The notes under the pieces were generated by a model, which was not told the DNA's origin, made no database searches, and was given only the letters and a program-made list of their open reading frames with translations. A DNA stretch of 45,698 nt from an uncultured Mobiluncus sp. (GTDB taxonomy: Bacteria; Actinomycetota; Actinomycetes; Actinomycetales; Actinomycetaceae): assembly GCF_947254095.1 (NCBI RefSeq), contig NZ_CAMYBV010000016.1, positions 1 through 45,698 on the forward strand, in the 5' to 3' direction. Within the stretch, counting starts at the first letter, position 1. Each line of letters begins with the position of its first letter. Shown here piece by piece: positions 23,796-32,500 of the stretch. Position numbers and translations under genes: made by a program.

Positions 23796-25046
23796 ATGCG
23801 CAAACTTTTTATACTTTACGGCCCACAGGGGGCCGGCAAAACGACGTTTGTGCAGGAAAATAAGCTCGAAGAGTTTTCCGTCAGCGCTGATGAAGTGCGT
23901 CGCATGTTTTCCCGCTATGTTCCCGCTCTCGATGGCGACAAGGTCTTAATCGCCGGGGAACATTTGCAGCGTTTGACCCGCCGCATTGTGCAAGAACAAG
24001 CTGATAACTTGATGTTTCTGGGCTCTCCGGTCATCATCGATGCGGTCAATGCCTCGCCACGCTCACGTTCGCAGTGGGAAGCGCTGGCGGATTCGCACGG
24101 CTACGACGTCTTAGCGGTGGACTTTACCCAGGTTAGCCGGGAGGAATTGCTGTCCCGTAACCTCAAACGCGGGGGAGACCGGATTCCAGATATTGAGTCA
24201 TTCTTGGATCGCTTCGATTCCGTTCCGCCGCCGCAGACCATCACCCCGGCACAGATGCTGGATTGTTTTAAAACTTGTCAGGTTGACCTGGGCAATCGGC
24301 CGGTGCGGGTGGTTGGCGATGTGCAGTCCTGCGGGGGCGCCTTAGAACAGGCTGTGGCAGAACTGGGCACTCCGGACGCCAAGTGGATTTTTGTGGGCGA
24401 CTTGTTTGACCGCGGTCCCGATGCCGGAAAAGTCTGGAAAATCCTGCGCTCCGTAGACAACGTGGTGATCACCGGAAACCACGAGAAATCCCTTTTGAAC
24501 GCCTTGAAAGGACGAGGCACCAAGAGCGCCACCGCGGAATCTGTGAAACAGTTACTGACCGCTGGTGCGACCCGCCAACAACTCGAAGATTGGTATCGTT
24601 CCACCGTGCCGTTCTATGACTTCCGAGTCGGGGGGACGCCCGCCACGCCCTCAGTTTCCGATGCTCAGGGAACGAAATCTGAACCGGAGAAACGCCCGGG
24701 AGCTCGCGAATATTTTGTATCCCACGGTGGGGTATATCCAGAAACCATCAGAGAAATCCGCCGCACCGGCTACTGCGATTTACCTGATGATTACTTTATT
24801 TTTGGGGCGGGTACGCGCGCCAACACCTATCGGCGGCGCTACGAGTTCAAAAACTTCCCTGAAATGGGGGACCATGAAATCGTCCAACTGCACGGGCATC
24901 GCAACGAAAGTCGGGAAAACTTTGTGAACCCCGGGGTGATCGACCTCGAATCCGGGGTGGACAAGGATGGTTGGCTCTCGGTTTACGCTATCGACGGCGT
25001 TACCGGTGAGGGCCAGATTCACAAGTACCGCGAGCCGCGGGACTGA
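23796..25046 (+). CDS. Polynucleotide kinase-phosphatase-like protein without ligase domain
   Basis: The 416-residue protein joins a P-loop kinase to a calcineurin-type phosphoesterase, the order of the first two modules of bacterial Pnkp RNA-repair enzymes. The kinase has Walker A GPQGAGKTT (9-17), SADEVRR and a lid RNLKRGGDRIPD. The phosphoesterase has GDVQSC (Asp175-Gln177), FVGDLFDRGPD, ITGNHE, VSHGG and LHGHRNE. In Pnkp the first motif is normally GDxHG, so a metal/acid histidine is Gln here. The C-terminal ligase module is absent and hen1 is not adjacent. End-healing of RNA or DNA is plausible, but the substrate is unknown. A longer form starting at GTG 23712 is possible and has the better ribosome binding site; I prefer the ATG because the P-loop then sits at the usual distance and the extra codons look non-coding. 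Confidence 0.85.
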   Translation: MRKLFILYGPQGAGKTTFVQENKLEEFSVSADEVRRMFSRYVPALDGDKVLIAGEHLQRLTRRIVQEQADNLMFLGSPVIIDAVNASPRSRSQWEALADSHGYDVLAVDFTQVSREELLSRNLKRGGDRIPDIESFLDRFDSVPPPQTITPAQMLDCFKTCQVDLGNRPVRVVGDVQSCGGALEQAVAELGTPDAKWIFVGDLFDRGPDAGKVWKILRSVDNVVITGNHEKSLLNALKGRGTKSATAESVKQLLTAGATRQQLEDWYRSTVPFYDFRVGGTPATPSVSDAQGTKSEPEKRPGAREYFVSHGGVYPETIREIRRTGYCDLPDDYFIFGAGTRANTYRRRYEFKNFPEMGDHEIVQLHGHRNESRENFVNPGVIDLESGVDKDGWLSVYAIDGVTGEGQIHKYREPRD

Positions 25047-25093
25047 TGACCGCAACCACGCTGGTGATTCCGTCAAGGCACCATGGGAAACGT

Positions 25094-25990
25094 TTATTTC
25101 GCGCCGTTTACGTGGTCGGGGTGCGATCCAGTGCGGCCCGTCTCGCCCCGATCCAAACTGTCGAGAGCCGCTCGCGCGGGGGCATCTAGTGCAAACTCCA
25201 GCACGGCAAAGTTCTCTCGCATCCTCTCGATATGATTCGACTTCGGGATAACCACGTCGCCGCGCTCTAGAGCCCAACGCAACACGACTTGAGCTGGGGT
25301 CCGCCTCAGGCGTTTGGCGGTCTCAATCAAAACCGGGGTGTCAAAGAACCGGCCTCGCGCCAGGGGAGACCAGGCCTCAATGACCCCGCCATGCGCTTTG
25401 GTGAATTCCCTAACCGCGTTATTGGCAAACCATGGGTGTACTTCAACCTGGTTGACCTGCGGAAAAATCCCCGTCTCAGATTGCAGTCGCTGCAGATGCG
25501 AGACTTCAAAGTTCGACACCCCCACGTGACGGGCTCGCCCATCAGCCACGAACTCCTGCAACACCCGCCATAAACCGGGATAGTCCCCGCCGTAAGCCTC
25601 GGGCATTGGCCAGTGAATGAGGAACAAATCCACGTAATCGGTTTGCAGACGCTGCAATGACTCGGCAAAAGTGCGGCGGGCTACATCAGGCTCGTGATGG
25701 GGATTGTTCAGTTTGGTGGTTAAGAAGAACTCGCTGCGCGCGATTCCCGATGCCTGCAGGGCCGCGCCAACTTGCGCTTCATTTCCATACATTTGGGCGG
25801 TATCAATGTGCCGATACCCCACTTCCACCGCGTTCTCCACGATTTCTTGGGCATTTTCGGGAGCAATTTTATAAGTACCGAAACCTAGTTGAGGAATCCT
25901 CGCGACCGGAGAACCTGAGCTGTCGTCGCCGCACCCGAGGGGAAGCAGCGGAACCCCAAAACTGTCCACCACGGCTTGTGACTCCGTCAT
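25094..25990 (-). CDS. Aldo/keto reductase (2,5-diketogluconate reductase-like)
   Basis: This 298-residue cytoplasmic NADPH-dependent oxidoreductase has the AKR catalytic tetrad Asp63, Tyr68, Lys93 and His126 in the contexts DTAQMYGNE, TTKLNN and LIHWP. The NADPH-binding end reads VVIPKSNHIERMREN. The motif set and length match the AKR5 prokaryotic group. It reduces small aldehydes or ketones; the precise substrate cannot be inferred. GGAGGGAAA immediately before the ATG is a strong ribosome binding site. It is the last gene of a minus-strand run and is convergent with the kinase-phosphatase gene 47 bases away. Confidence 0.92.
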   Translation of the reverse strand: MTESQAVVDSFGVPLLPLGCGDDSSGSPVARIPQLGFGTYKIAPENAQEIVENAVEVGYRHIDTAQMYGNEAQVGAALQASGIARSEFFLTTKLNNPHHEPDVARRTFAESLQRLQTDYVDLFLIHWPMPEAYGGDYPGLWRVLQEFVADGRARHVGVSNFEVSHLQRLQSETGIFPQVNQVEVHPWFANNAVREFTKAHGGVIEAWSPLARGRFFDTPVLIETAKRLRRTPAQVVLRWALERGDVVIPKSNHIERMRENFAVLEFALDAPARAALDSLDRGETGRTGSHPDHVNGAK

Positions 25991-26036
25991 TTTCCCTCCA
26001 TTCTGGCGGTGGTGCCGCCTGAGAAACGAAACACGA

Positions 26037-27374
26037 TTACTCTACGGATTTCACCTTATAAATCATCAGCCCGCCAATCACGAACATCACGGCCATCGCG
26101 CTGAACAAGACCGTGTAGCCAATGGAATAGCTGGCGATGAAGACAATTACCGGAACTCCAAAGATGGGGGCTAACACCTGCGGGAGGGTCGCGGAAATGT
26201 TGAAAACACCGAGGTCACGACCGGAATCGTCAGTGGGAGGAAGGACTCGGGTGGTGATTGCAAAGCTCACCGCGATGAAAATACCGTGGCCAATCCCAAT
26301 AAAGATCGCAGCGAGAATCGTCCAGGTCCAAGTTTGCAAGAACGCGAGGATGAGGCTGCCAATCGCCATGGTGACTGAGGAAATGAAGATGAGCCGTCGG
26401 TACTTCATCAGATAGTCGGCGACAAAACCGATGATGAAGGCGCTAAACATGGTGAGCAGCGCATAAATCGTGGACAAAATCAGCACGCCGGTGGTTGGAT
26501 TCGGGTAATGCAGCACATCTTCGAGGTAATAGAGCAGGTAAAGCGCTATCGTCATGAACGGTGTGAACATTAGGAGGCGGGAGAGCCAAGTCCAGATGAA
26601 ATCCGGGTATTTGCGCGGCGGAACCCAGAACCGCTGGAAAAACTTTTTGATGGGGATCGGGTCTCGGCGAGAACCGAGGAAACGGTCGTTGGAGTTCCAC
26701 AAGTAGGGAGTCACACAGATGGTTAGCAGCAACACTAAGACAACGTAGGCAGCCACGATGCCCATGTAGTTGTGGATTAGATTCGTACACAGGGTTGCCA
26801 AGCCGACTCCTAGCAAAGCTCCCAGGTTCTGGCCGGCTCCCAACCAGCCGCCCATTTCTCCGCGGTACTCAATCCTGACTGAATCGTTCGGAATGGCGTT
26901 GGTAGCGATAAATGCGGCGTTTAGCGCCGCCTGGGTCAAAACCCACGTTCCCGCCAAAGACGCGGGACACCACGACAAAGTCAAGCCTGCGAGCGCGAAA
27001 ACTCCGCATAAAACCCCGCCCAAGACCCAAGGCGCCCGACGTCCGTATTTTGAGTAAGTCCGGTCAGACAGTGCTCCGAAAACAGGAGCGGCAATCATCG
27101 CCATAAATGCTCCGCAGCCGGTGACTACGGAAAGCACAATTTCTTTTTGGTCGCGAGCTATCATCGAGGCTTGCAAGCCGATGAGTAGCTGAATGGGGGC
27201 AAATAAACAGGCATAAATGCCGACCTGAGTCAGCAGAAGGGCGAATTTCCGCTTGGTCGCGGGGACTTCCAGCGGTTCAATGGTTTCTTTCTTGGCGTGA
27301 AAAATGCCGGGCGACCAGGAACGCGGCCACCGACGTGGTCCTTGCGTAGCGGGGGTCAGATCCGGAGAGTTCAC
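26037..27374 (-). CDS. Major facilitator superfamily transporter (SLC45/GPH-like)
   Basis: This 445-residue inner-membrane protein has about 12 hydrophobic helices. The loop after helix 2 reads GALSDRTYSKYGRRAPW, the MFS A-motif in the form common to sugar-cation symporter-like and SLC45-like carriers. A second loop VADYLMKYRR marks the start of the second half. The substrate is unknown; a sugar is plausible. The start is the GTG at 27374, with no ribosome binding site but TAGGCT six bases upstream. The neighbouring second MFS gene is divergent in sequence and is not a duplicate. Confidence 0.85.
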   Translation of the reverse strand: MNSPDLTPATQGPRRWPRSWSPGIFHAKKETIEPLEVPATKRKFALLLTQVGIYACLFAPIQLLIGLQASMIARDQKEIVLSVVTGCGAFMAMIAAPVFGALSDRTYSKYGRRAPWVLGGVLCGVFALAGLTLSWCPASLAGTWVLTQAALNAAFIATNAIPNDSVRIEYRGEMGGWLGAGQNLGALLGVGLATLCTNLIHNYMGIVAAYVVLVLLLTICVTPYLWNSNDRFLGSRRDPIPIKKFFQRFWVPPRKYPDFIWTWLSRLLMFTPFMTIALYLLYYLEDVLHYPNPTTGVLILSTIYALLTMFSAFIIGFVADYLMKYRRLIFISSVTMAIGSLILAFLQTWTWTILAAIFIGIGHGIFIAVSFAITTRVLPPTDDSGRDLGVFNISATLPQVLAPIFGVPVIVFIASYSIGYTVLFSAMAVMFVIGGLMIYKVKSVE

Positions 27375-27380
27375 GCGTTA

Positions 27381-27386
27381 AGCCTA
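27381..27386 (-). promoter_or_regulatory. Putative -10 element (TAGGCT) of the MFS gene
   Basis: On the minus strand TAGGCT ends six bases before the GTG start and no Shine-Dalgarno is present; the same hexamer and spacing occur at guaB3. Confidence 0.5.
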
Positions 27387-27419
27387 ACGTTAAAACACCT
27401 GATTGCAGGACGATTTCGG

Positions 27420-28796
27420 TCATACAGGGGGCAGAGATGACAAAGATTTCAGGGTCAGGAGGTAGAACCCCACGGACGCGAGCTGAGAAATGATGGAAAC
27501 GGCAACCATCGCGGGGATATTGAGGTCATAGAGTGCTCCTATCAGCCAAGATCCGAGGAACCAGGCGATTCCAAAGCCGGTTTCAAAAACACCGAACCCG
27601 GTGGCGCGCCGATCCTTGGGCATAATTTTGGCTACCGCGGCTTTCATGATGCTTTCTTGGGCGCCCATCCCCAGACCCCACATAACGATGCCAATGACGA
27701 TGAACCAGGGGTTGCCGCTCAAGAATACGAATGCTGAAAACGGCGCCGTCAGGAGGGTTGAGACAATGAGCGCCCGCAAGCCAATACGGTCGAACCAGGT
27801 TCCAAAAATGAGCGCGGCGATGGCGTCGACCGCCATTGCCCCCGCGTAGAGCAGCGCCAATGCCGCTTTCGGGAAAGCCGCAGTTTTCGCGGCATGCAGA
27901 GTAATCAGCGTGAAGTCCGTGAAACCGAAAGCGAACAAGCAGATAGCGGCCATATAGAGGGCAAAAGCTCGGTTGAAACGAAAACCGGGGGCGTTCGCGG
28001 AAACGGAGGGTAACGCGCTTGTGGGGGCGCCGTCGGAAGGGGTGTCGCCGGTGGGGGTGTCGCCAGTCGGGTCGGGCGCACCAGGTTCCCGGAGCGAGTC
28101 AGCCGGGGCGGGGGCGTTTTCCGGCGAGGTGGCGGGTTGGTCAAAAATTTCGGGATGAGGATAGAAGTGCCAGGCTAATACGGTGAGCGCGATGGTGATG
28201 AGCGCGGGAATGCCCAAGGTGAGAAAGCCGAGGCGGTAAGTCCCGAACAGGTCTTGCGTGCCGATAATCAGACCAACGAGGAACAGTAGCAGGGGCCCCA
28301 GGAATGCGCCGAGTTGGTCGAGGAATTCCTGCAGTGCGAAACCTTTACCAGTACCGATTTCGTCTGCCGCAAAGCTGACCAGGGTATTTTTCGCGGGCTT
28401 CTTAATGGCTTTGCCCACGCGTTCCAAAACCACCAGACTGCAGGCAAAAATCCAGCCATTGTCGGGAACGAGCGCGAGAGCGGGAATGGCCAGCACCTGG
28501 ATGGTGTAGCCGAAAATAATCAAACCCCAGTAGTGCTTGGTTTTGTCTGCCCAAAAGCCTGAGAGCAGGCGCAACGAGTAGCCGCACAGTTCCCCAAAAC
28601 CGGAGACAAAACCAATGGCTGCCGCTGACGCCCCGGTCAGGTTCAGATACTCACCCAAAACGGAGCGAGCGCCCTCGTGAGTCATATCCGAGAACATGGA
28701 CACGATACCCATCAGGACAATAAACGTGAACGCTCCGCGCGAAATAGTCCGCGACCAGCGAGGATTGTTCTTTTGCTCCGAATCCGAGGACACCAC
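27420..28796 (-). CDS. Major facilitator superfamily transporter with acidic Pro/Thr-rich central loop
   Basis: This 458-residue membrane protein has two six-helix halves. MFS elements include FGELCGYSLRLLSGFWADKTKHYW (first A-motif region, truncated quote FWADKTKHY) and GTWFDRIGLRAL in the second half. The central cytoplasmic loop of about 60 residues is rich in Pro, Asp, Ser and Thr, with a short internal repeat PTGDTPTGDTPSDG. The substrate is unknown. The start is GTG 28796 (or GTG 28793); no ribosome binding site is evident and TACCAT lies seven bases upstream. It lies 45 bases upstream of the other MFS gene on the same strand, but each appears to have its own promoter. Confidence 0.83.
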   Translation of the reverse strand: MVSSDSEQKNNPRWSRTISRGAFTFIVLMGIVSMFSDMTHEGARSVLGEYLNLTGASAAAIGFVSGFGELCGYSLRLLSGFWADKTKHYWGLIIFGYTIQVLAIPALALVPDNGWIFACSLVVLERVGKAIKKPAKNTLVSFAADEIGTGKGFALQEFLDQLGAFLGPLLLFLVGLIIGTQDLFGTYRLGFLTLGIPALITIALTVLAWHFYPHPEIFDQPATSPENAPAPADSLREPGAPDPTGDTPTGDTPSDGAPTSALPSVSANAPGFRFNRAFALYMAAICLFAFGFTDFTLITLHAAKTAAFPKAALALLYAGAMAVDAIAALIFGTWFDRIGLRALIVSTLLTAPFSAFVFLSGNPWFIVIGIVMWGLGMGAQESIMKAAVAKIMPKDRRATGFGVFETGFGIAWFLGSWLIGALYDLNIPAMVAVSIISQLASVGFYLLTLKSLSSLPPV

Positions 28797-28803
28797 GGCT
28801 TCT

Positions 28804-28809
28804 ATGGTA
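28804..28809 (-). promoter_or_regulatory. Putative -10 element (TACCAT)
   Basis: On the minus strand TACCAT ends seven bases before the GTG at 28796, matching the TANNNT spacing seen at other genes here without ribosome binding sites. Confidence 0.35.
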
Positions 28810-28863
28810 GTAGTTCAGGGGTAATCACGAGAAGAGGTGAGACGGGCGTTCAGGGTATAGGTT

Positions 28864-29343
28864 TCAAAATAGAGTCAGCAGGTAGCCATCGATTAAGGCG
28901 ATGGCACAGTACATGATAAACGCCCTGATGAAAGCGGAGATGTGCTTTCGTGGGTCCTGGTAGAGAGCGGGTTGGGGGAGCTTTGAGAATCTGATGCGCG
29001 GGGTGCGTCGCCACCACAGCAAATCAATGACAATTAGGTCGAAAACGTTCAAAGTTTGTCCGAGAATCAGCAGGGAGAGGAAATTATGCGAAAAGTTGCT
29101 CTGGCGGATAAATATCCCGAAAACAAATAATATGACTAGAAAGAGGAGGAAATTGGCGGTGAAGGTTAGGAGAGGATTCTGTTCCTTGAACTGGTGTTGG
29201 TATTCCGGGAAAGAACGGATACGGCTTTGCACCGCATCGGGGTAAGAACTGTAGTTCTGTAAGTTTTTAGCATCGGTGCCAGTTCCTAAAATGCAGAGCA
29301 GGAACAATAGCGCGCACAAAACGGTCGCTTCTATAAACAACAT
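28864..29343 (-). CDS. Four-helix membrane protein, function unknown
   Basis: I do not recognise this protein of about 159 residues. It has four hydrophobic segments: an N-terminal helix (TVLCALLFLLCILGTG), two central ones (LLTFTANFLLFLVILFVFGIFI and NFLSLLILGQTLNVFDLIVIDLLWW) and a C-terminal one (SAFIRAFIMYCAIALIDGYLL). A long hydrophilic loop of about 40 residues follows helix 1 and includes SYPDAVQSRIRSFPEYQHQF. The gene is visibly more A+T-rich than its neighbours, which may mean recent acquisition. The ATG at 29343 is preferred; an in-frame TTG at 29358 would add five residues. Neither has a strong ribosome binding site. Confidence 0.65.
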   Translation of the reverse strand: MLFIEATVLCALLFLLCILGTGTDAKNLQNYSSYPDAVQSRIRSFPEYQHQFKEQNPLLTFTANFLLFLVILFVFGIFIRQSNFSHNFLSLLILGQTLNVFDLIVIDLLWWRRTPRIRFSKLPQPALYQDPRKHISAFIRAFIMYCAIALIDGYLLTLF

Positions 29344-29422
29344 ATGAAGTACGTCCAATCATTTACCGGCATGTCGGATAGTTGTTTGGTGTTTAGTCTC
29401 CCATAGCGCTAATTTTGTGGCT

Positions 29423-30679
29423 CTATGACTGTCTTGACAGTAATACTAAACATTCAACATGCGAGGTATGCGGGAACATGTCTACCAGCTTGGCTGCGGC
29501 AATCTGGTAGGAACGCATTCGGCGCAGGTCCGCCACCAGGGTTTCCTGGAAACAGGAGGAATAGATGAGGTGGGGGATATCGGATTGCTCCAGCCAGGAG
29601 GATAATTCGGGCCCAAGCCCGCGCCGCGGCGGGTTTACCACCACCAAATCTGGCGGTATAAGTTTTTGATTAGTAGCCCACTTAGTCGCATCGGCGGTAA
29701 TGAAATGCGGCCTAGGCACAACGTCATCGCGGGAGCTCTCAAGGGTGTTCTCAGCGCCTTGCCCCACCGGGCTAGCCGCAGTCGCACCCGCCATTTCGAC
29801 CACGGCCTTCTTCGCGCCATCAATGGCCGGCCCCACGACTTCCACGCCCGTCACCTGCGCAACCCCGGCGGAACTCAGTGCAAAGGCAAATCCGCCCACT
29901 CCGCAATACAAATCCCAAGCGGTTTCCGGCTGGAGTTCGCGCGCCCAAGTGGCAGCTTGTATATACATAGCCTGAGATGCGGCGGTATTCGTCTGGAAAA
30001 AAGCCCCCGGCGCCAGCCATAAATCCGTGCCGATACCGGGCATATGTATATATTTTTCTTCGGAAAGGATGATTTCCTCCTGGCCTTCAATGACGGTGGT
30101 GTGTTCGGGCTGAATGTTTACCGAAAACACCCGCAGGTGGGGCAACTCGGCCTGAAGCTCGGACCAGGTATTTTCAATCCGATGTAGGGCAGCTTTCGAA
30201 CGCAACACAAGACGCACCATCAACTCGCCCGCAGGGTTGGCACTGACCAGCGCGTATTTGACTTCGCCCTTAGCGGTGGCGATGTTATAGGGGCGAGCAC
30301 CGAGACGCTGCAGCCAAGCCCGAATGGGAGCGAAAGCGGCGCGAATTGCCGGTACATACAGCGGACACGACTGTAAATCGACGCCAGCAGGATGATTCTT
30401 AGTGGGGGCCAGTCCGAGCACAATCGACTTCTTGGACCCCGACACCACCATTTTTGCCTTATTGCGAAATTCTTTCTGGGGACTGCGGTAAGTTGGCAGC
30501 CACTCGAAATGCGACTTCGCAGCGGATGGCTGAGCGGGATTTCGCCGCGAGGAGGGACGGTCCAGAGAGGCCAAAGCTCGGCGTGAGGCCCGTTCCTTGT
30601 CCCGCACCTGCTGGCTGTAAGGCACCCCCATGAGGGGACACGACCGGCAGACCCGCGCCTCAAAGTATTCGCAAAACAT
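29423..30679 (-). CDS. RlmC/RumA-family 23S rRNA (uracil-C5)-methyltransferase
   Basis: This 418-residue enzyme transfers methyl from SAM to C5 of a uridine, most likely U747 of 23S rRNA as in RlmC. An N-terminal 4Fe-4S site is suggested by Cys3, Cys11, Cys14 and Cys105 (FCEYFEARVCRSC, LQSCPL). There is no TRAM domain, as in RlmC and unlike RlmD. The SAM site is WDLYCGVGGFAF, the catalytic-site motif VVNPPRRG, and the nucleophile lies in YSSCFQETL. Starting at the ATG at 30679 puts the Fe-S cysteines at the N-terminus as in the family. The mRNA may be leaderless (TAGACT seven bases before). U54-type tRNA methylation is less likely. Confidence 0.85.
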   Translation of the reverse strand: MFCEYFEARVCRSCPLMGVPYSQQVRDKERASRRALASLDRPSSRRNPAQPSAAKSHFEWLPTYRSPQKEFRNKAKMVVSGSKKSIVLGLAPTKNHPAGVDLQSCPLYVPAIRAAFAPIRAWLQRLGARPYNIATAKGEVKYALVSANPAGELMVRLVLRSKAALHRIENTWSELQAELPHLRVFSVNIQPEHTTVIEGQEEIILSEEKYIHMPGIGTDLWLAPGAFFQTNTAASQAMYIQAATWARELQPETAWDLYCGVGGFAFALSSAGVAQVTGVEVVGPAIDGAKKAVVEMAGATAASPVGQGAENTLESSRDDVVPRPHFITADATKWATNQKLIPPDLVVVNPPRRGLGPELSSWLEQSDIPHLIYSSCFQETLVADLRRMRSYQIAAAKLVDMFPHTSHVECLVLLSRQS

Positions 30680-30686
30680 ATCTTCA

Positions 30687-30692
30687 AGTCTA
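30687..30692 (-). promoter_or_regulatory. Putative -10 element (TAGACT) of the RlmC-like gene
   Basis: On the minus strand TAGACT ends seven bases before ATG 30679. It sits back-to-back with the TAAGCT element of the divergent peptidase gene. Confidence 0.45.
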
Positions 30693-30715
30693 AGGCCAAG
30701 CCACGCCGGTGGCAT

Positions 30716-30721
30716 TAAGCT
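30716..30721 (+). promoter_or_regulatory. Putative -10 element (TAAGCT) of the S33 peptidase gene
   Basis: TAAGCT ends seven bases before ATG 30729 with no ribosome binding site between, so a leaderless transcript is likely. Confidence 0.45.
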
Positions 30722-30728
30722 GAAACAC

Positions 30729-31994
30729 ATGAGTGATGAAGTGAAACTGTTGCCGGGACTGAAACTACGTGAGATTACTTTGCAAGTGCCGTTGGATCAT
30801 CTCAATCCAGCCGCGGGAATGATTGACATATTCGCACGAGTCGTCACCGGTAAGGATGGGGAAAAGCGACCCTACCTGCTGTTCCTGCAAGGCGGACCCG
30901 GACATGAGGCGGCTCGGCCATCGTTGTACCCCTCGCCGCAGCCGACCTGGCTGCCCCGTGCCCTTGAGGACTATCAGGTCGTTATGCTCGATCAGCGCGG
31001 TACCGGGCGCTCCACCCCGGTTTCGGCGGATCCGGATTTCGGCCCACTGGCAGGGCTAACCCCATCTGAGCAGGCAGAATATCTGACACACTTACGTGCT
31101 GATGAGATTGTTCGAGATGCTGAAGCGCTGCGCGCTTACCTGGGTGGAAAGCGCTGGACGCTGCTGGGGCAGTCGTTCGGGGGTTTCACTTCCGTGCGCT
31201 ATCTCAGCTCCCACCCCGAAGGGCTGTCTGGAGCTATCCTCACCGGCGGACTGACGGCCGTGGGACATCCTATTGAAGATGTTTACGCCGAAACTTGGCG
31301 GATCATGATGGATAAATCCGAAACTTATTATCGCCAGTTCCCCGAGGATCGGGACCGGGTGCGCCAGATTTATAACCTGGCTCGGGAGGGGAAGATTATT
31401 ACGCCCAACGGCGACAAGGTCGGTGCGGATCGTTGGCGTACCGTAGGGATTGTCTTGGGTGCACAAGGCGGGGGCATGAAGTTGCATGAACTGCTGGAAA
31501 ATGATCCGTTCTCGCCGGCATTTCGTCATGATTTAGCTGCGATGCTGCCATTTGAGGGGCGCAATCCGCTCTATGCCATCCTGCACGAGTCTTGTTACGC
31601 GGACGGAGTGGCAACACGCTGGACGGCTAGCCGCACTATGCCCAGGGAAGTGAAACGTGACGGGACACTGTTAGCAGGGGAGCATCTGCCTCGTGACCTG
31701 TTTGAGGAATCATCTGAATTGCGGCCTTTGCGCGAAGCTGCCGACATAGTGGCCAATTATGAATGGACACAACTCTATTCGACTGAACGCCTGGCCAGCG
31801 CAGACGTACCGGTTGCGGCGGCGGCCTACTATGAAGATGCCTACGTGCCTTTGAAGTTCTCGACCGAAACCGCTGGCATATTAAAAGATTGCCGTCTGTG
31901 GGTCACCAGTGAGTATGAACATAACGGTTTGCGCCACGATGCGCGGGTGCTGGATAGGTTAATCGGGCTGCTCAAAGGCCAGATTTTGCAGTAA
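30729..31994 (+). CDS. Alpha/beta-hydrolase, proline iminopeptidase-like (peptidase family S33)
   Basis: This 421-residue cytoplasmic hydrolase has the S33 layout: oxyanion strand LQGGPG (53-58; the usual motif is HGGPG), DQRGTGRS (88-95) and nucleophile elbow GQSFGG with Ser149. A late Asp/His pair is found in YYEDAYVPL and YEHNGLRHD. An alpha-helical cap lies in between. The length and DQRGxGRS motif match bacterial prolyl aminopeptidases of the longer type, which remove N-terminal proline from peptides. The ATG at 30729 is chosen because the in-frame extension upstream would overlap the divergent rRNA methyltransferase gene. It is convergent with the zur gene 21 bases downstream. Confidence 0.88.
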   Translation: MSDEVKLLPGLKLREITLQVPLDHLNPAAGMIDIFARVVTGKDGEKRPYLLFLQGGPGHEAARPSLYPSPQPTWLPRALEDYQVVMLDQRGTGRSTPVSADPDFGPLAGLTPSEQAEYLTHLRADEIVRDAEALRAYLGGKRWTLLGQSFGGFTSVRYLSSHPEGLSGAILTGGLTAVGHPIEDVYAETWRIMMDKSETYYRQFPEDRDRVRQIYNLAREGKIITPNGDKVGADRWRTVGIVLGAQGGGMKLHELLENDPFSPAFRHDLAAMLPFEGRNPLYAILHESCYADGVATRWTASRTMPREVKRDGTLLAGEHLPRDLFEESSELRPLREAADIVANYEWTQLYSTERLASADVPVAAAAYYEDAYVPLKFSTETAGILKDCRLWVTSEYEHNGLRHDARVLDRLIGLLKGQILQ

Positions 31995-32015
31995 ATTAAT
32001 ATACAGCAAAGGGTA

Positions 32016-32441
32016 TTATTTTTTCGCAGAGCACTTAGAGCACAACCCCGTCAGCTCCACCGTGTGGTGTAAAGCGGAAAACCCCATTTCCTGGCCCATT
32101 TCGTTGAGGGTTTCTTCCAACCCCTTCAGATGGAGCTCTTCGGTCTTTCCGCAGCTCCGACACACCAGGTGGTGATGGTGTTCGGAACTTTCGCACTCTC
32201 GATACAGGGTAGTGCCATCGGCGGACTTGACCGTGTCCAAGATGCCGTCTTCCGCCAGTGCCGCGAGATTGCGGTAAACAGTCGCCAATCCTACTCGGGT
32301 GCCGTTTAGCTGCAGTTTTGTAAAGATGTCGGCGGCTGATTGAAAATCAGTCATTCCTCTGACCGCGGAAAGTACCGCTTCTAATTGTCGCGTTTTGCGC
32401 TGCCGAGCGGGGCTTTGGGGTGTTGATTTACCTGTGGTCAT
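32016..32441 (-). CDS. zur: Fur-family zinc uptake regulator (Zur-like)
   Basis: This 141-residue repressor has an N-terminal winged helix with the recognition region LATVYRNLAALAEDG (52-66) typical of Fur proteins. A metal-binding C-terminal domain follows with the run EHHHHLVC (87-94) and structural zinc cysteines C94, C97, C134 and C137. The divergent zinc ABC transporter operon indicates Zur rather than Fur. With zinc bound it should repress znuA and probably itself. GGGAGGGAG before the ATG is a strong ribosome binding site. A probable promoter reading leftwards (TTGTCA, 16 bases, TAGGCT) overlaps the -35 of znuA. Confidence 0.92.
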   Translation of the reverse strand: MTTGKSTPQSPARQRKTRQLEAVLSAVRGMTDFQSAADIFTKLQLNGTRVGLATVYRNLAALAEDGILDTVKSADGTTLYRECESSEHHHHLVCRSCGKTEELHLKGLEETLNEMGQEMGFSALHHTVELTGLCSKCSAKK

Positions 32442-32472
32442 TGGTAGTCTCCCTCCCGTTTTTCGCGCTCCT

Positions 32473-32500
32473 AGCCTAACATTGTGTCTCGTTTTGACAA
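32473..32500 (-). promoter_or_regulatory. Probable zur promoter overlapping the znuA promoter
   Basis: On the minus strand TTGTCA (32500-32495), a 16-base spacer and TAGGCT (32478-32473) precede zur. The -35 is shared, in opposite orientation, with the znuA -35. Confidence 0.5.
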
